DNA from: Candidatus Neomarinimicrobium atlanticum
GTDB lineage: Bacteria; Fidelibacterota; Marinisomatia; Marinisomatales; Marinisomataceae
Length of the DNA: 64,000 nt
Assembly (NCBI GenBank): GCA_000402815.1
Contig: AQSA01000008.1
Coordinates: 6,367-70,366, forward strand
Reading direction: 5' to 3'
In this document: piece by piece, positions 35,448-44,013 of the stretch
How the letters are laid out: each line of letters begins with the position of its first letter
How positions within the stretch are numbered: position 1 is the first letter of the stretch
The notes under the pieces: model-generated
Database searches by the model: none
What the model was told of the DNA's origin: nothing
The model's input: the letters and a program-made list of their open reading frames with translations, nothing else
Program-made: the position numbers and the translations under genes

Positions 35448-35473
35448 AAGGCGCTTGGTCGAAAGCGCCTTTT
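35448..35473. terminator. Bidirectional terminator between converging genes
   Basis: AAGGCGCTT and AAGCGCCTT form a 9-bp GC-rich stem with a 7-base loop, followed by TTTTTT. It lies between the 197-aa gene (+) and the LPS-kinase-like gene (-) and can serve both. Confidence 0.85.
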
Positions 35474-36238
35474 TTATTTAAACATACGTTTTAATTGTCT
35501 TTTCGTATCCCAATACCTTTGATGCTCTCGCACAAAATACTGTAATAAGTATAAGCATTTATCATAATCATAATCAGATTCGGCGCTATAGTATTTAGCT
35601 ATCATCTTGACAAGATCGCTATCGGAAGTTATTCGAGATAAAGATTTCATTCTGTCGCGTAAAGAAAGCGATTTAAAATCAATTCTATTTAAATCAACAA
35701 TCGAAAAACTATACTCATTACCCTGTTGTGTAATTAAGACATTTCTACGGGTATAATCCAAGTGATCTATCCCCTGATGATGCAATTCTAAGGTAAACTT
35801 CATAAAAGCCGTCCAAAGGGTTTCACTGTCTTTAAATGGAGTCTTATTATCACCTCTTTCTGTAAATAAGACGCTTAAATCATAATCAGATGAATAGTAT
35901 TCAGAGATATAGAAGCTTTCTTGAAATTGTAATCCTGTATAGTGCTCTAAATATGCTACGGGTTCTGGTGTATGAATTCCTTTTGAAAGGAGGATATTGG
36001 CATAATCAAACGAGCGCTTTGCTTTGGATGGAAAAATATTACCGTAAGTATAGCTCTTGATAGCAGTTGGTTTTTTAAAGGATTTAACCACGAATTTTTT
36101 ATTATCTAAATCGATAATTTTTAAATGATTACGCCCTGATTTAATCGATTCTCCTGTTGAACGAAAATTCTTTTTGACGTCAAGAATTGCTTCTTTAAGA
36201 AAAGAGTATTTAGGACTGATATTATATTTCAATGACAT
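35474..36238 (-). CDS. Lipopolysaccharide kinase (Kdo/WaaP) family protein
   Basis: 254 aa protein-kinase-like fold. ATP-site lysine is probably Lys52 in FVVKSFKK. The catalytic loop is GIDHLDYTRRNVLI (Asp161, Asn166) and the metal motif is SIVDLNRIDF (Asp182, DLN instead of DFG). This matches the Kdo/WaaP kinases that phosphorylate Kdo or heptose of the lipopolysaccharide core at the inner membrane. It lacks a signal peptide, as expected. This supports a lipopolysaccharide-bearing cell. Neighbouring genes do not form an LPS cluster. Confidence 0.85.
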   Translation of the reverse strand: MSLKYNISPKYSFLKEAILDVKKNFRSTGESIKSGRNHLKIIDLDNKKFVVKSFKKPTAIKSYTYGNIFPSKAKRSFDYANILLSKGIHTPEPVAYLEHYTGLQFQESFYISEYYSSDYDLSVLFTERGDNKTPFKDSETLWTAFMKFTLELHHQGIDHLDYTRRNVLITQQGNEYSFSIVDLNRIDFKSLSLRDRMKSLSRITSDSDLVKMIAKYYSAESDYDYDKCLYLLQYFVREHQRYWDTKRQLKRMFK

Positions 36239-36255
36239 ATGAGGTTGAAATATAT

Positions 36256-36675
36256 TTAAACTTCTGGAACGGGCATACTACTTCCAAATATTTTTTTCAA
36301 ATCTGAAAAGCCACCAATAGGAACGCCATCTACAAAGATTTGTGGCACAAAAAAGTCTTCAATCCCCACTTCCTTGAGCTTTAGTTTTGAAATACTATAT
36401 TCATCAACATCTACTTCGGTGTAGCTAATATTTTCTTGATTTAGAAGCATCTTAGCTCCTTTGCAGTATCCGCACCACGTAGCGGTAAAAATAGTTACGC
36501 CTGCATCGTTAAAATCTGCTCTAGTAATTGTATCTTTGGTAAAGGTTGGATTACTATTTTTAATAACGATGGCTTCTGTAATATCTCGCTCTTTTACTTG
36601 ATAATAAAAAAAGGTCGCAAAAAAGACACCAAAGGAAACTAGTATAGCCAGAATTAGGGATTTTACTTTATTCAT
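36256..36675 (-). CDS. Membrane-anchored glutaredoxin-like protein
   Basis: 139 aa. A single N-terminal membrane segment (LILAILVSFGVFFATFFYY) is followed by a glutaredoxin fold: TIFTATWCGYCKGAKMLLNQ (active Cys68-x-x-Cys71), YTEVDVDEY, and the cis-Pro/GG region VPQIFVDGVPIGGFSDLKKIF. The catalytic domain would face the periplasm if the anchor is type II. It overlaps the DoxX gene by 8 bp and belongs to the redox cluster with two CDGSH proteins. Confidence 0.87.
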   Translation of the reverse strand: MNKVKSLILAILVSFGVFFATFFYYQVKERDITEAIVIKNSNPTFTKDTITRADFNDAGVTIFTATWCGYCKGAKMLLNQENISYTEVDVDEYSISKLKLKEVGIEDFFVPQIFVDGVPIGGFSDLKKIFGSSMPVPEV

Positions 36676-37045
36676 CTGTAACGAAAATTAAAGAAATTAA
36701 TAATAAGGCAATAGGATACATTACATTCTTGGAACCGAATGGATCTCCCCAAACAGCATAATGCATATAAGCTGCACCCACCATAACAATTGCAATCATC
36801 GCTGCCCCAAGCTTCGTTAAGATGTCGTATTTCATGCCTAATAACATAAATAAACCACCAACAAACTCAAAAAGCACAACCAAGTAAACCAAGAATAATG
36901 GTAAAGCTCTTGATATGCCTTCACCGTCAACAATTGGCCACTTTCCCATCCCAGCTTTAATAAAAATAAACGCAAGAAGGATACGCATGAAAAACATCAC
37001 TCCTGCCCTGTAATGGGTTAAATCTGTATCTAATAATCTATTCAT
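36668..37045 (-). CDS. DoxX family membrane protein
   Basis: 125 aa with four membrane helices. The DoxX pattern is visible: RAGVMFFMRILLAFIFIKAGMGKW (helix 1), ALPLFLVYLVVLFEFVGGLFMLLG, LGAAMIAIVMVGAAYMHYAVWGDPFG, then a fourth helix. DoxX proteins are often found with oxidative-stress or thiol genes. Here it lies between a CDGSH protein and a glutaredoxin, which fits. Confidence 0.85.
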   Translation of the reverse strand: MNRLLDTDLTHYRAGVMFFMRILLAFIFIKAGMGKWPIVDGEGISRALPLFLVYLVVLFEFVGGLFMLLGMKYDILTKLGAAMIAIVMVGAAYMHYAVWGDPFGSKNVMYPIALLLISLIFVTDE

Positions 37046-37055
37046 AACTTTTTCC

Positions 37056-37283
37056 TTATATACTTAAATGCGATCCATCACAATATGGTGCATTTTTAGA
37101 TTCTTTGCAACCACATAAGTATGCTTCTTTACTATCTTCCGCTTTAAATACTATAGGCTGCATATCTGTCTTTGTATGACTTCCATCGCAAAATGGTTGA
37201 TTGCTCGACTCTGAACATGCACACCATGCATAATTATTGTCTTTTTTAAGTGCTACTACATTTGGTTCTTTTTTATTACTCAT
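37056..37283 (-). CDS. Double CDGSH iron-sulfur protein (75 aa)
   Basis: Two complete CDGSH motifs: CACSESSNQPFCDGSH (about 22-37) and CGCKESKNAPYCDGSH (about 57-72). Each gives the three-Cys, one-His ligand set for a 2Fe-2S cluster. These proteins act in redox or iron-sulfur transfer. It lies in a four-gene cluster (CDGSH, CDGSH, DoxX, glutaredoxin) facing an HxlR regulator. Confidence 0.93.
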   Translation of the reverse strand: MSNKKEPNVVALKKDNNYAWCACSESSNQPFCDGSHTKTDMQPIVFKAEDSKEAYLCGCKESKNAPYCDGSHLSI

Positions 37284-37298
37284 TGTATTTCCTTTCTT

Positions 37299-37607
37299 TT
37301 ATATACTTAAATGTCTTTCGTTGCAATAAGGAGCATTGTCGGATTGTTTACATCCACACAAATTAACCTCTGCATCCTTTTCTGCTTTTATAATCATCGG
37401 CTTCTCATCTTTAGCAATTAACCTTTGACCTTCACCTTTACTAGTGATCATATTGACATCAACCAAGGATTCAATAAGATTATTTTCTTTTTCATTTATC
37501 TTTTCATGACTACCATCACAAAATGGTTGATTTTTAGAGCCTGCACATTGGCACCAGGCGTAGGTTTTGCCTTTTTCTAGCTTTACAGCATATGGTTTAT
37601 TTTTCAT
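37299..37607 (-). CDS. CDGSH iron-sulfur protein with a degenerate second motif (102 aa)
   Basis: I start at the ATG at 37607 (MKNKPYAVKLEKGK), preceded by AAAGGA; an upstream in-frame ATG is less well placed. The first motif is complete, CQCAGSKNQPFCDGSH (about 20-35). The second reads CGCKQSDNAPYCNERH: the three Cys and the His ligands are all kept but Asp-Gly-Ser became Asn-Glu-Arg. A 30-residue insertion separates the halves, unlike the compact neighbour. First gene of the redox cluster, divergent from the HxlR regulator. Confidence 0.9.
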   Translation of the reverse strand: MKNKPYAVKLEKGKTYAWCQCAGSKNQPFCDGSHEKINEKENNLIESLVDVNMITSKGEGQRLIAKDEKPMIIKAEKDAEVNLCGCKQSDNAPYCNERHLSI

Positions 37608-37649
37608 ATTTATTTTTCCTTTCAAAAAAATGATATGAAAGTTTATCAC

Positions 37650-37691
37650 CTAATATTAAATTACACAAGTAGGCACTATTTTTTAATATAG
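37650..37691. promoter_or_regulatory. Inverted repeat between the CDGSH cluster and the HxlR regulator
   Basis: CTAATATTAAA (37650-37660) and TTTTAATATAG (37681-37691) form an imperfect inverted repeat centred in the divergent intergenic region. This is a natural place for the adjacent HxlR dimer to bind. AT-rich sequence makes chance repeats possible. Confidence 0.4.
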
Positions 37692-37710
37692 TAACATAAA
37701 GAGGACTATC

Positions 37711-38052
37711 ATGAAAGAAACACAATGTTTTGAAGATATATGTGGATGCACTGTTGACTCATGCCCTATCACCTATTCTATGAAAATGATTGGCGGTAAA
37801 TGGAGACCAATTATTATTATGAGAATTGCGCAAAATATTAATCGATTTGGTATTTTACATAGAGGGATAGATGGTATTAGTAAGAATATGCTAACAAGAG
37901 ATTTAAGAGATCTTGAGAAGAATGGTATTATTTCTAGAAAGATTTTTGCTGAAATACCGCCTAGAGTTGAATACTCGCTGACTAAGAAAGGTAAAACGCT
38001 TGTTCCGGTATTTGATATGCTGAACGATTGGGCTTCAGACTATATTAAATAA
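37711..38052 (+). CDS. HxlR-family transcriptional regulator
   Basis: 113 aa winged helix-turn-helix. The family start is intact: CTVDSCPITYSMKMIGGKWRPIIIMRI, then RFGILHRGIDGISKNMLTRDLRDLEKNGII and EYSLTKKGKTLVPVFDMLNDWA. Cys residues near the N-terminus (CFEDICGCTVDSC) could serve as redox switches, as in HypR/YodB-type members that sense thiol stress. It diverges from the CDGSH-DoxX-glutaredoxin genes, its likely targets. An AGAGGA ribosome-binding site is visible. Confidence 0.92.
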   Translation: MKETQCFEDICGCTVDSCPITYSMKMIGGKWRPIIIMRIAQNINRFGILHRGIDGISKNMLTRDLRDLEKNGIISRKIFAEIPPRVEYSLTKKGKTLVPVFDMLNDWASDYIK

Positions 38053-38055
38053 TAC

Positions 38056-38925
38056 CTACTTTTTTGGGGGTAGTAAGATAAGTTTTGAAGTGCGTTCTGT
38101 ATATGCTAAATATTCAGCATCAGTCCCCCATCTTTCTTTTGCTATATCATCTAATAAGTTTATTCCACTTACCTTCGTAAGTAATAAATAAACAAATACA
38201 GGCGATATTAACGTAGCTAACTGCCATCCAGATAGTACTGGAAAAGCTAGAAAGGCAACACCAATCCACAAAGTAATTTCACCAAAATAATTAGGGTGTT
38301 GAGACCATGCCCATACCCCAGTTGTAATAAAGCGACCTTTATTGCCTGGATCTTTTCTAAACTGTCTTTTTTGACTATCAGCCATGATTTCAATAATAAA
38401 ACCGAATATCCATAATCCAATGCCTATATAGCCTATTACACCGATATCTAATGAGGTTTTTGACGTGATAGCAGCAAGACCTGCGCCCATCGTTACTAAG
38501 ACCCAAAGACCACCTAGAGTCCATAGATTTAAAAAACGAATAAATTTTGTTTTAATCACATCTAATCGGACATCTTTTCCATCTTTTTTAATTCGAGTGA
38601 ATAAGAATAATCCTAAACGAGTAGCCCAAATAATAACCATACTGCAAATAATTAAACCTCTCATATCAAGTGATGGACTAAGCATTGCTGCAGTTATAGC
38701 TGTAGCCACATAAGATGTTGAACCAATTAAATCAAAGTAATGATCTGTTTTGAGTATGTAAGATGGAATAAAAAATGTCCAATGCAATAAGAAGCCTATT
38801 GGAGCACAAATAGCAAATAAAGGCCATCCGTTCACCATGATACTTCCTTGACTACCTGCATTGATTAATAGTGTCGAAATTATAAGTGAAATTACTATTG
38901 CAATAGCTGCTACTTTTGTACTCAT
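38056..38925 (-). CDS. DUF1295 / steroid 5-alpha-reductase-like membrane protein
   Basis: 289 aa with about seven membrane helices. The C-terminal block FITTGVWAWSQHPNYFGEITLWIGVAFLA is the signature of the DUF1295 group, which shares a fold with isoprenylcysteine methyltransferases and steroid 5-alpha-reductases (NADPH or SAM binding near the Asn-Tyr pair). Substrate unknown. It overlaps the nitroreductase gene by 4 bp and so belongs to the same operon. Confidence 0.88.
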   Translation of the reverse strand: MSTKVAAIAIVISLIISTLLINAGSQGSIMVNGWPLFAICAPIGFLLHWTFFIPSYILKTDHYFDLIGSTSYVATAITAAMLSPSLDMRGLIICSMVIIWATRLGLFLFTRIKKDGKDVRLDVIKTKFIRFLNLWTLGGLWVLVTMGAGLAAITSKTSLDIGVIGYIGIGLWIFGFIIEIMADSQKRQFRKDPGNKGRFITTGVWAWSQHPNYFGEITLWIGVAFLAFPVLSGWQLATLISPVFVYLLLTKVSGINLLDDIAKERWGTDAEYLAYTERTSKLILLPPKK

Positions 38926-39587
38926 TTTTTCTCCTCGAAAAGTCTATCTATAGGTTTACGAACTTTGGTACGATATTGGTGACGGTCATCTTCAGTACGA
39001 TACCCAACCGGCAATAATACCGTTGAGGTTAGATTTTTGTCGCCTAAGTCTAAAATTTTATCATATGCCTCCGTACTAAATCCTTCAAAAGGACAGGAGT
39101 CAATGCGCATATCTGCACAAGCTACCATGAGTTGTGATACAGCTAAATAACACTGTTTTTGCATCCAATGAAGCGCTTCTGCTTTATCGCGTCGGCCGAT
39201 ATCTGCCTTTGCAATGGTTCCATACAGCATAATCTTTGCTTTAGACTTCACTTTATCAATGTATCCGCGCTCATCATCTGCTTGCCTTGCTTGCTCCATC
39301 AAATCGATAAATTCATCAATATGTTTAGATTCTACATTCTTATAACTGCAAAATATAAATAGGTGGGAGCAATCACGAATTTGGGATTGATAATAAGACT
39401 CTTTGTAGAGCTTATCTTTTGTTTTTTGATCGGTAACAACAAGCACCTTATATAGCTGAAATCCATATGAAGACGGTGTTAACTGAACCGCTTCTTTGAG
39501 TGTAGCAATATCAGCATCACTCACTTTTTTATCGGTATCAAATTTTTTCGTGGCATAACGCCATTTCAGGCTGTCTATAATACTCAT
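38922..39587 (-). CDS. NAD(P)H-dependent nitroreductase (NfsB-like)
   Basis: 221 aa, in the FMN-dependent nitroreductase family. It begins SIIDSLKWRYATKKFDTDKKV with the Arg-Tyr-Ala-x-Lys-x-Phe pattern. FMN-contact blocks are LTPSSYGFQLYKVLVVTD and ALHWMQKQCYLAVSQLMVACADMRIDSCPFEGF. Such enzymes reduce quinones and nitroaromatics with NAD(P)H. ATGA overlaps tie it to both neighbours (DUF1295 and MBL hydrolase). Confidence 0.92.
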   Translation of the reverse strand: MSIIDSLKWRYATKKFDTDKKVSDADIATLKEAVQLTPSSYGFQLYKVLVVTDQKTKDKLYKESYYQSQIRDCSHLFIFCSYKNVESKHIDEFIDLMEQARQADDERGYIDKVKSKAKIMLYGTIAKADIGRRDKAEALHWMQKQCYLAVSQLMVACADMRIDSCPFEGFSTEAYDKILDLGDKNLTSTVLLPVGYRTEDDRHQYRTKVRKPIDRLFEEKK

Positions 39588-40687
39588 TTTATAAAAATCT
39601 TATCGGAATTTAAGGGCAATTCCATTACCATATTATCTTCTACCACTGTTACTTCATGAGAAGACTCTGATTTAAAACGTCTTAATACTCTTTTAGTTAT
39701 TAGTTCATCTTTGTCCGGGATAATATGAATTAAGGCTAACATGCCGATATCAATTCCTTCTAGACGACTTAATAACCCTGGCTGGTCATCATAATCTACT
39801 AGATTAGCATGATAATTCTGAATATCATGGAACACTACCCCCATACGATCATTACCAACACGATAGGCTGCACGACTAATTTCAGCACTTTCCTGCTCTA
39901 GGATTGCTTCGTGAATCAATACATCTACTCCATTAGCAAAACTGTAATCGTCCATAAGGTCAGTATCACCTGAAATAATAACAGAGCGATTGCCCGCTAC
40001 AATGCGGTAACCTACTGCTCCGTGAATTGGTCCATGAGGTACAGTAAACGCAAAAACTTCTATATTATTATCTTTAAATACGGACGTCTCACTTGTGGGT
40101 ACATCAAATATTTTTGCTACCAATAATCCATTCTCTGCATCAAAAAAACCTTCTCCATGATGATTAACACGATGATTTCTATCTGGCTTATAAGCCAAAT
40201 TAAATCCATCCACAACATTTTGTGTTAATTCGCCAGCGCCATAAACAGGCATTGAACTTGTTCTTCCACGCCCCCAAGATGCTAAGACTAGCTCGCCTAA
40301 ACTTCCAATGTGGTCAGAATGAGTATGAGTTATAAAGACTGCTTCAATAAAGGCTGCTTCTAAGGTTCCCTGAGAAATGAAATTCGCTGTTGAGCGTGAA
40401 CCCGAATCAAAAACATAATTTTTATTATTGATTGATATTACAACACTTTGTTGTGCAATATGCGGTGTAAGTGGAGTGCTTACACCTGTATAAACAATAC
40501 GCAATACATCAGGCTGGTTAGGTGGTATAACAAGTAAGGGTTCAACAGCACGATCATATAATTGCTCTTTAATACTACCAGGAGACTTGATTGTTAATAC
40601 AATTGCGGCGGTTGCTAGCATTAATACAGTAAAAAATAAGGCTAAATATTTTAAAATCTTACCCTCGGAAATAGAATTAAAACTCAT
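39584..40687 (-). CDS. Metallo-beta-lactamase-fold hydrolase with N-terminal anchor (367 aa)
   Basis: One N-terminal membrane segment (YLALFFTVLMLATAAIVLTI) places the enzyme on the periplasmic side or in the membrane. The metal site is ITHTHSDHIGSLGELVL (His121, His123, Asp125, His126), with a later SGDTDLMDDYSFA and HDIQNYHAN. The arrangement is like tRNase Z / arylsulfatase-type MBL enzymes. Because it appears exported, a tRNA role is unlikely; an ester or sulfate hydrolase is more plausible. The gene overlaps cutA and the nitroreductase by 4 bp each. Confidence 0.85.
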   Translation of the reverse strand: MSFNSISEGKILKYLALFFTVLMLATAAIVLTIKSPGSIKEQLYDRAVEPLLVIPPNQPDVLRIVYTGVSTPLTPHIAQQSVVISINNKNYVFDSGSRSTANFISQGTLEAAFIEAVFITHTHSDHIGSLGELVLASWGRGRTSSMPVYGAGELTQNVVDGFNLAYKPDRNHRVNHHGEGFFDAENGLLVAKIFDVPTSETSVFKDNNIEVFAFTVPHGPIHGAVGYRIVAGNRSVIISGDTDLMDDYSFANGVDVLIHEAILEQESAEISRAAYRVGNDRMGVVFHDIQNYHANLVDYDDQPGLLSRLEGIDIGMLALIHIIPDKDELITKRVLRRFKSESSHEVTVVEDNMVMELPLNSDKIFIK

Positions 40688-40992
40688 TTTAAAGCGCTTT
40701 CAAGCCAGTTAGCATAATCTTCATCTACATTACTTGTTTTAATAGTAGAAATCTCCGGAGTATCATAATTGTGCAGTTCCTTAATTGTCTCATATACGTT
40801 CGCCTCTAAAGCTTGAGATGTCTTAATAAGCAACATTACCTCCCTGGACTCAACAATACGCCCATCTAGAACATATTTTGAGCGCATACGGGGAATAATA
40901 TTAACACATGCAGCGTATCGATTGTTTAAGAGTGCGTTAGTGATATCTTTCATAGCCTTATGACTATCAGAAGTTGTTTTTATAATAAGCAT
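40684..40992 (-). CDS. cutA: CutA1 family protein
   Basis: 102 aa, typical of the trimeric CutA1 fold. Signature parts are AACVNIIPRMRSKYVLDGRIVESREVMLLIKTS and LHNYDTPEI. The family was linked to divalent-cation tolerance, but its true role is unsettled. It overlaps the MBL gene by 4 bp and follows the DUF885 gene by 5 bp. Confidence 0.92.
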   Translation of the reverse strand: MLIIKTTSDSHKAMKDITNALLNNRYAACVNIIPRMRSKYVLDGRIVESREVMLLIKTSQALEANVYETIKELHNYDTPEISTIKTSNVDEDYANWLESALK

Positions 40993-40997
40993 ACTAT

Positions 40998-42803
40998 CTA
41001 CTGATTTTCAACCCACTGAACCACAATATCTTGAAGAATATCCATAGGAACTGCTCCATTTTTTAAAACAATATCATGAAATGCTTGAAGAGAGAAGTTA
41101 TCACCAAGTGTAGATTCAGCGTAAGCACGCAATTCTTGTATTTTTAACATCCCTATTTTATAGGAAACAGCTTGACCTGGCCATACTATATGACGTTCTA
41201 CCATTCCAACACAATCACCCTCAGGGTTTGCTGTGTTGTTCATATAATAATCAATACCTTCTTCTCTTGTCCATCGATAATGATGAATCCCAGTATCAAC
41301 TACTAAGCGACATGCTCTCCATAGTTCACCAGATAAACGACCAAAATCTGAATACGGATCTTTATATAGACCAATTTCTTTTGGTAGTGTCTCTGAGTAT
41401 AATGCCCATCCTTCAGAATACACGCTATACCCACCATATTTTCTAAAACTTGGCATCCCTTCTACTTCGAGTTGAATTGCAATCTGCATATGATGCCCAG
41501 GGATTGCTTCATGGTACGCTAGATTTTCTAGCTTATAAATTGGCATATCCTGCATATTATACAAATTAGCATAATAGATACCAGGACGACTTCCATCGGC
41601 TTGGCCTCTGCTATAAAATGCTATTCCTGCAGAAGCCTCTCTGTAAGCTTCAACAGGTTTAACCACTAGAGGAATACTTGGGAGTCCATAGAATAATTCT
41701 TCTATACGAGCAGATAAGGTATCAACAACCACATTTACCTGATCTAAATACATCTGTCGTCCTTCTGGGCTCTGCGGATAATAAAACTGAGGGTCAGTCC
41801 TCATAAAATCAAAAAATTCTTGTAAGGTTCCTTCAAAAGCAACGGTCTCCATAATAGCATAAATTTCTTCATGAATACGAGCTACCTCATCTAAACCAAT
41901 TTGATGTATCTCTTCAGCGGTGAGTCCTAGCGTAGTATACTGATCTAATGTGTGTTGATAATATTCAGCGCCATTTGGATACTTCCATACGCCGTCATTA
42001 TTTGTAGCTTTTAATTGTTGTGCGGTTAAAAAATCAATAAAACTTCTATAAGCATAATTAACAGTAGTAACTAAGATCGCTTCCGCTTCACTTTTGTAGC
42101 GTAGCTTGATAGCATCCGCTAAGTCTGTAGCATCTATTTTTTTAACTAAATCTTCATAAATAACATTTTGTTTTTTTGCCTCTTCAAAAGGATACCCAGA
42201 TATGATGTTTTTGGACACAGCAATTGCTTTAGGGTAAACAAACATAGGTGCGATTGTTCCCACTTCCTCTCTTAATGACATCTCTTCAATCAAATCTTCA
42301 ATTAATGGTTCAATATTGCGTAATCTTCCTAAGTAATCTTGGATATCTCTTTCGTCTTCAATTGCATGGTAATTGATTAAAAATGACGGTATGGAAGAAT
42401 GTTTTCCTCCTCTATGAGTAACCATATATTGACGAAATAGATAATCATCCGAATCTATTCTTCGTTCTAATGATTTTTCCATTAGACGATAACTTATTGC
42501 CGTTTTACTATCCAACTTTTCAATATTGATATTTTCATTTAAATAATCTAAATCAAAAATAGCTTGTCGCGCATTTTTTCTACTTCTTTTATAGGTTATA
42601 TCATCCCATTTATCATAATTAGACTTATAGCCTAATCTTGACTGAAACTCAGGGCTATCTAACACCCTATCTTGAAAGACAGACTCAAAGAACTGATTGG
42701 CTTTTTTAATTTCATCTTGATCAACTTTCGAACCAGCGCAGGCATTAATTCCAAAAAATTGGAGCATTATAATAATGGATAATAGTCTAATATATCTTGT
42801 CAT
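40998..42803 (-). CDS. DUF885 family lipoprotein, putative metallopeptidase (601 aa)
   Basis: The N-terminus (LLSIIIMLQFFGINACAGS) is a lipoprotein signal with Cys22 as the lipidated residue. The zinc motif of DUF885 is present as LAYHEAIPGHHMQIAIQLE (His-Glu-x-x-Pro-Gly-His-His), with a downstream Glu in YSEGWALYSETLP. The protein has the usual length of these large helical putative carboxypeptidase-like enzymes. It is probably periplasmic or at the outer membrane and may process peptides. It precedes cutA by 5 bp. Confidence 0.88.
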   Translation of the reverse strand: MTRYIRLLSIIIMLQFFGINACAGSKVDQDEIKKANQFFESVFQDRVLDSPEFQSRLGYKSNYDKWDDITYKRSRKNARQAIFDLDYLNENINIEKLDSKTAISYRLMEKSLERRIDSDDYLFRQYMVTHRGGKHSSIPSFLINYHAIEDERDIQDYLGRLRNIEPLIEDLIEEMSLREEVGTIAPMFVYPKAIAVSKNIISGYPFEEAKKQNVIYEDLVKKIDATDLADAIKLRYKSEAEAILVTTVNYAYRSFIDFLTAQQLKATNNDGVWKYPNGAEYYQHTLDQYTTLGLTAEEIHQIGLDEVARIHEEIYAIMETVAFEGTLQEFFDFMRTDPQFYYPQSPEGRQMYLDQVNVVVDTLSARIEELFYGLPSIPLVVKPVEAYREASAGIAFYSRGQADGSRPGIYYANLYNMQDMPIYKLENLAYHEAIPGHHMQIAIQLEVEGMPSFRKYGGYSVYSEGWALYSETLPKEIGLYKDPYSDFGRLSGELWRACRLVVDTGIHHYRWTREEGIDYYMNNTANPEGDCVGMVERHIVWPGQAVSYKIGMLKIQELRAYAESTLGDNFSLQAFHDIVLKNGAVPMDILQDIVVQWVENQ

Positions 42804-42810
42804 AATTGGC

Positions 42811-43683
42811 CTAATTTAATAACAATTCCGCAGACAATATGGTATTTTCTACTAACATAGCAATGGTCATTGGACCTACTCCTTTTGGTACAGGAGTAAG
42901 AGAGCTTGCTTTTCCTGTTACGCTTGGCTGATCTACATCCCCAACAATAACAGATTTTCCATCGCGTTCAATGCGATTAATACCGACATCAACAAGACAA
43001 GCGCCTTCTTTAATATAAGATGCATCTAAAAATTCAGGTGAACCCATTGCAGCTACTACAACATCTGCTTGATTCGTAAAATATTTTAAGTCTGACGTAC
43101 CGCTATGACAGATTGTTACAGTTGCATTCCCTAAAGATTTTAAGCTCGAGAGCACAGAAACAGGTCTTCCAACAATATTACTACGACCCACTACGACTAC
43201 ATGCTTTCCATTCAAGTCTACATTAAAGTGCTTTAGCATGAACATAATTCCCTTGGGAGTACATGGAATAAATCGTGGTCGTCCTATCGATAATAAACCA
43301 GCATTTTCTGGATGAAACCCATCCACATCCTTTGTTGGATGAATCGCATGAATCACCTTATCACTATCTATGTGTTTTGGTAAAGGTAATTGGACTAAAA
43401 TACCATGAAAGCTGTCATCTGAATTTATTTTTGCAATTAAATCGAGTAACTCTTCCTGAGAAACAGATTTATCTAAACGGTGAAGCTCAGATTTTAATCC
43501 TAAAGCATCAAAGCGTTTTGTCTTATTTCTAACATAAATTTGTGATGCAGGATCCTCGCCTACTAAAATAGCTGCTAGGCCAGGTGTTATGCCTTTATCT
43601 TTTAACGAGGAAATACGATCATGTAAACTATCATATAACGCATGACTTGCCTCTATACCTGATAAAATTTTTGTATCAAACAT
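42811..43683 (-). CDS. folD: Methylenetetrahydrofolate dehydrogenase / cyclohydrolase
   Basis: 290 aa, standard FolD. It shows YVRNKTKRFDALGL (catalytic Lys region), GILVQLPLPKHID, HPTKDVDGFHPENAG and the NADP-site motif VVVGRSNIVGRPVSVLSSL, ending in PVPKGVGPMTIAMLVENT. The enzyme interconverts methylene-, methenyl- and formyl-tetrahydrofolate, feeding purines and initiator tRNA formylation. It follows zapA after 23 bp. Confidence 0.96.
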   Translation of the reverse strand: MFDTKILSGIEASHALYDSLHDRISSLKDKGITPGLAAILVGEDPASQIYVRNKTKRFDALGLKSELHRLDKSVSQEELLDLIAKINSDDSFHGILVQLPLPKHIDSDKVIHAIHPTKDVDGFHPENAGLLSIGRPRFIPCTPKGIMFMLKHFNVDLNGKHVVVVGRSNIVGRPVSVLSSLKSLGNATVTICHSGTSDLKYFTNQADVVVAAMGSPEFLDASYIKEGACLVDVGINRIERDGKSVIVGDVDQPSVTGKASSLTPVPKGVGPMTIAMLVENTILSAELLLN

Positions 43684-43706
43684 TTGACTCCCCCAACTAT
43701 TATTTT

Positions 43707-44000
43707 TTAAACTATCTCTTCAATACGTTCAACCAAAGATTTAATCTTTGACTCTACCTCACCCTTAAAAGAATATTCTCCTCTTTGAGCGCTCATTAAC
43801 TCATCAGAGATGTTCATTGCAGCTAAGATTGCTATCTTGGAAGCATTTAAAGATGATGGAGCTGTTCTTTGAATTTCAGCCATTTTTTCGTCAACTAAAG
43901 CTGCACACTCTCTAATATGAGCTTCGTTAACAGTGGCGCGAATAGAGTATTCTTGACCAAAAATTCTAACTTTAACAACTTTTTTATCTGAATTTTCCAT
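43707..44000 (-). CDS. zapA: Cell division protein ZapA
   Basis: 97 aa with the ZapA pattern: KVVKVRIFGQEYSIRATVNEAHIRECAALVDEKM, then IAILAAMNISDELM and a C-terminal coiled coil. ZapA bundles FtsZ filaments at the division site. Its position right after pheT is common in FCB-type bacteria and fits the operon here. Confidence 0.9.
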   Translation of the reverse strand: MENSDKKVVKVRIFGQEYSIRATVNEAHIRECAALVDEKMAEIQRTAPSSLNASKIAILAAMNISDELMSAQRGEYSFKGEVESKIKSLVERIEEIV

Positions 44001-44013
44001 AAATATCTTCCTG

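Noticed and set aside
39584..40687. tRNase Z
   Set aside because: The metal motif fits, but the N-terminal membrane segment argues for a role outside the cytoplasm.
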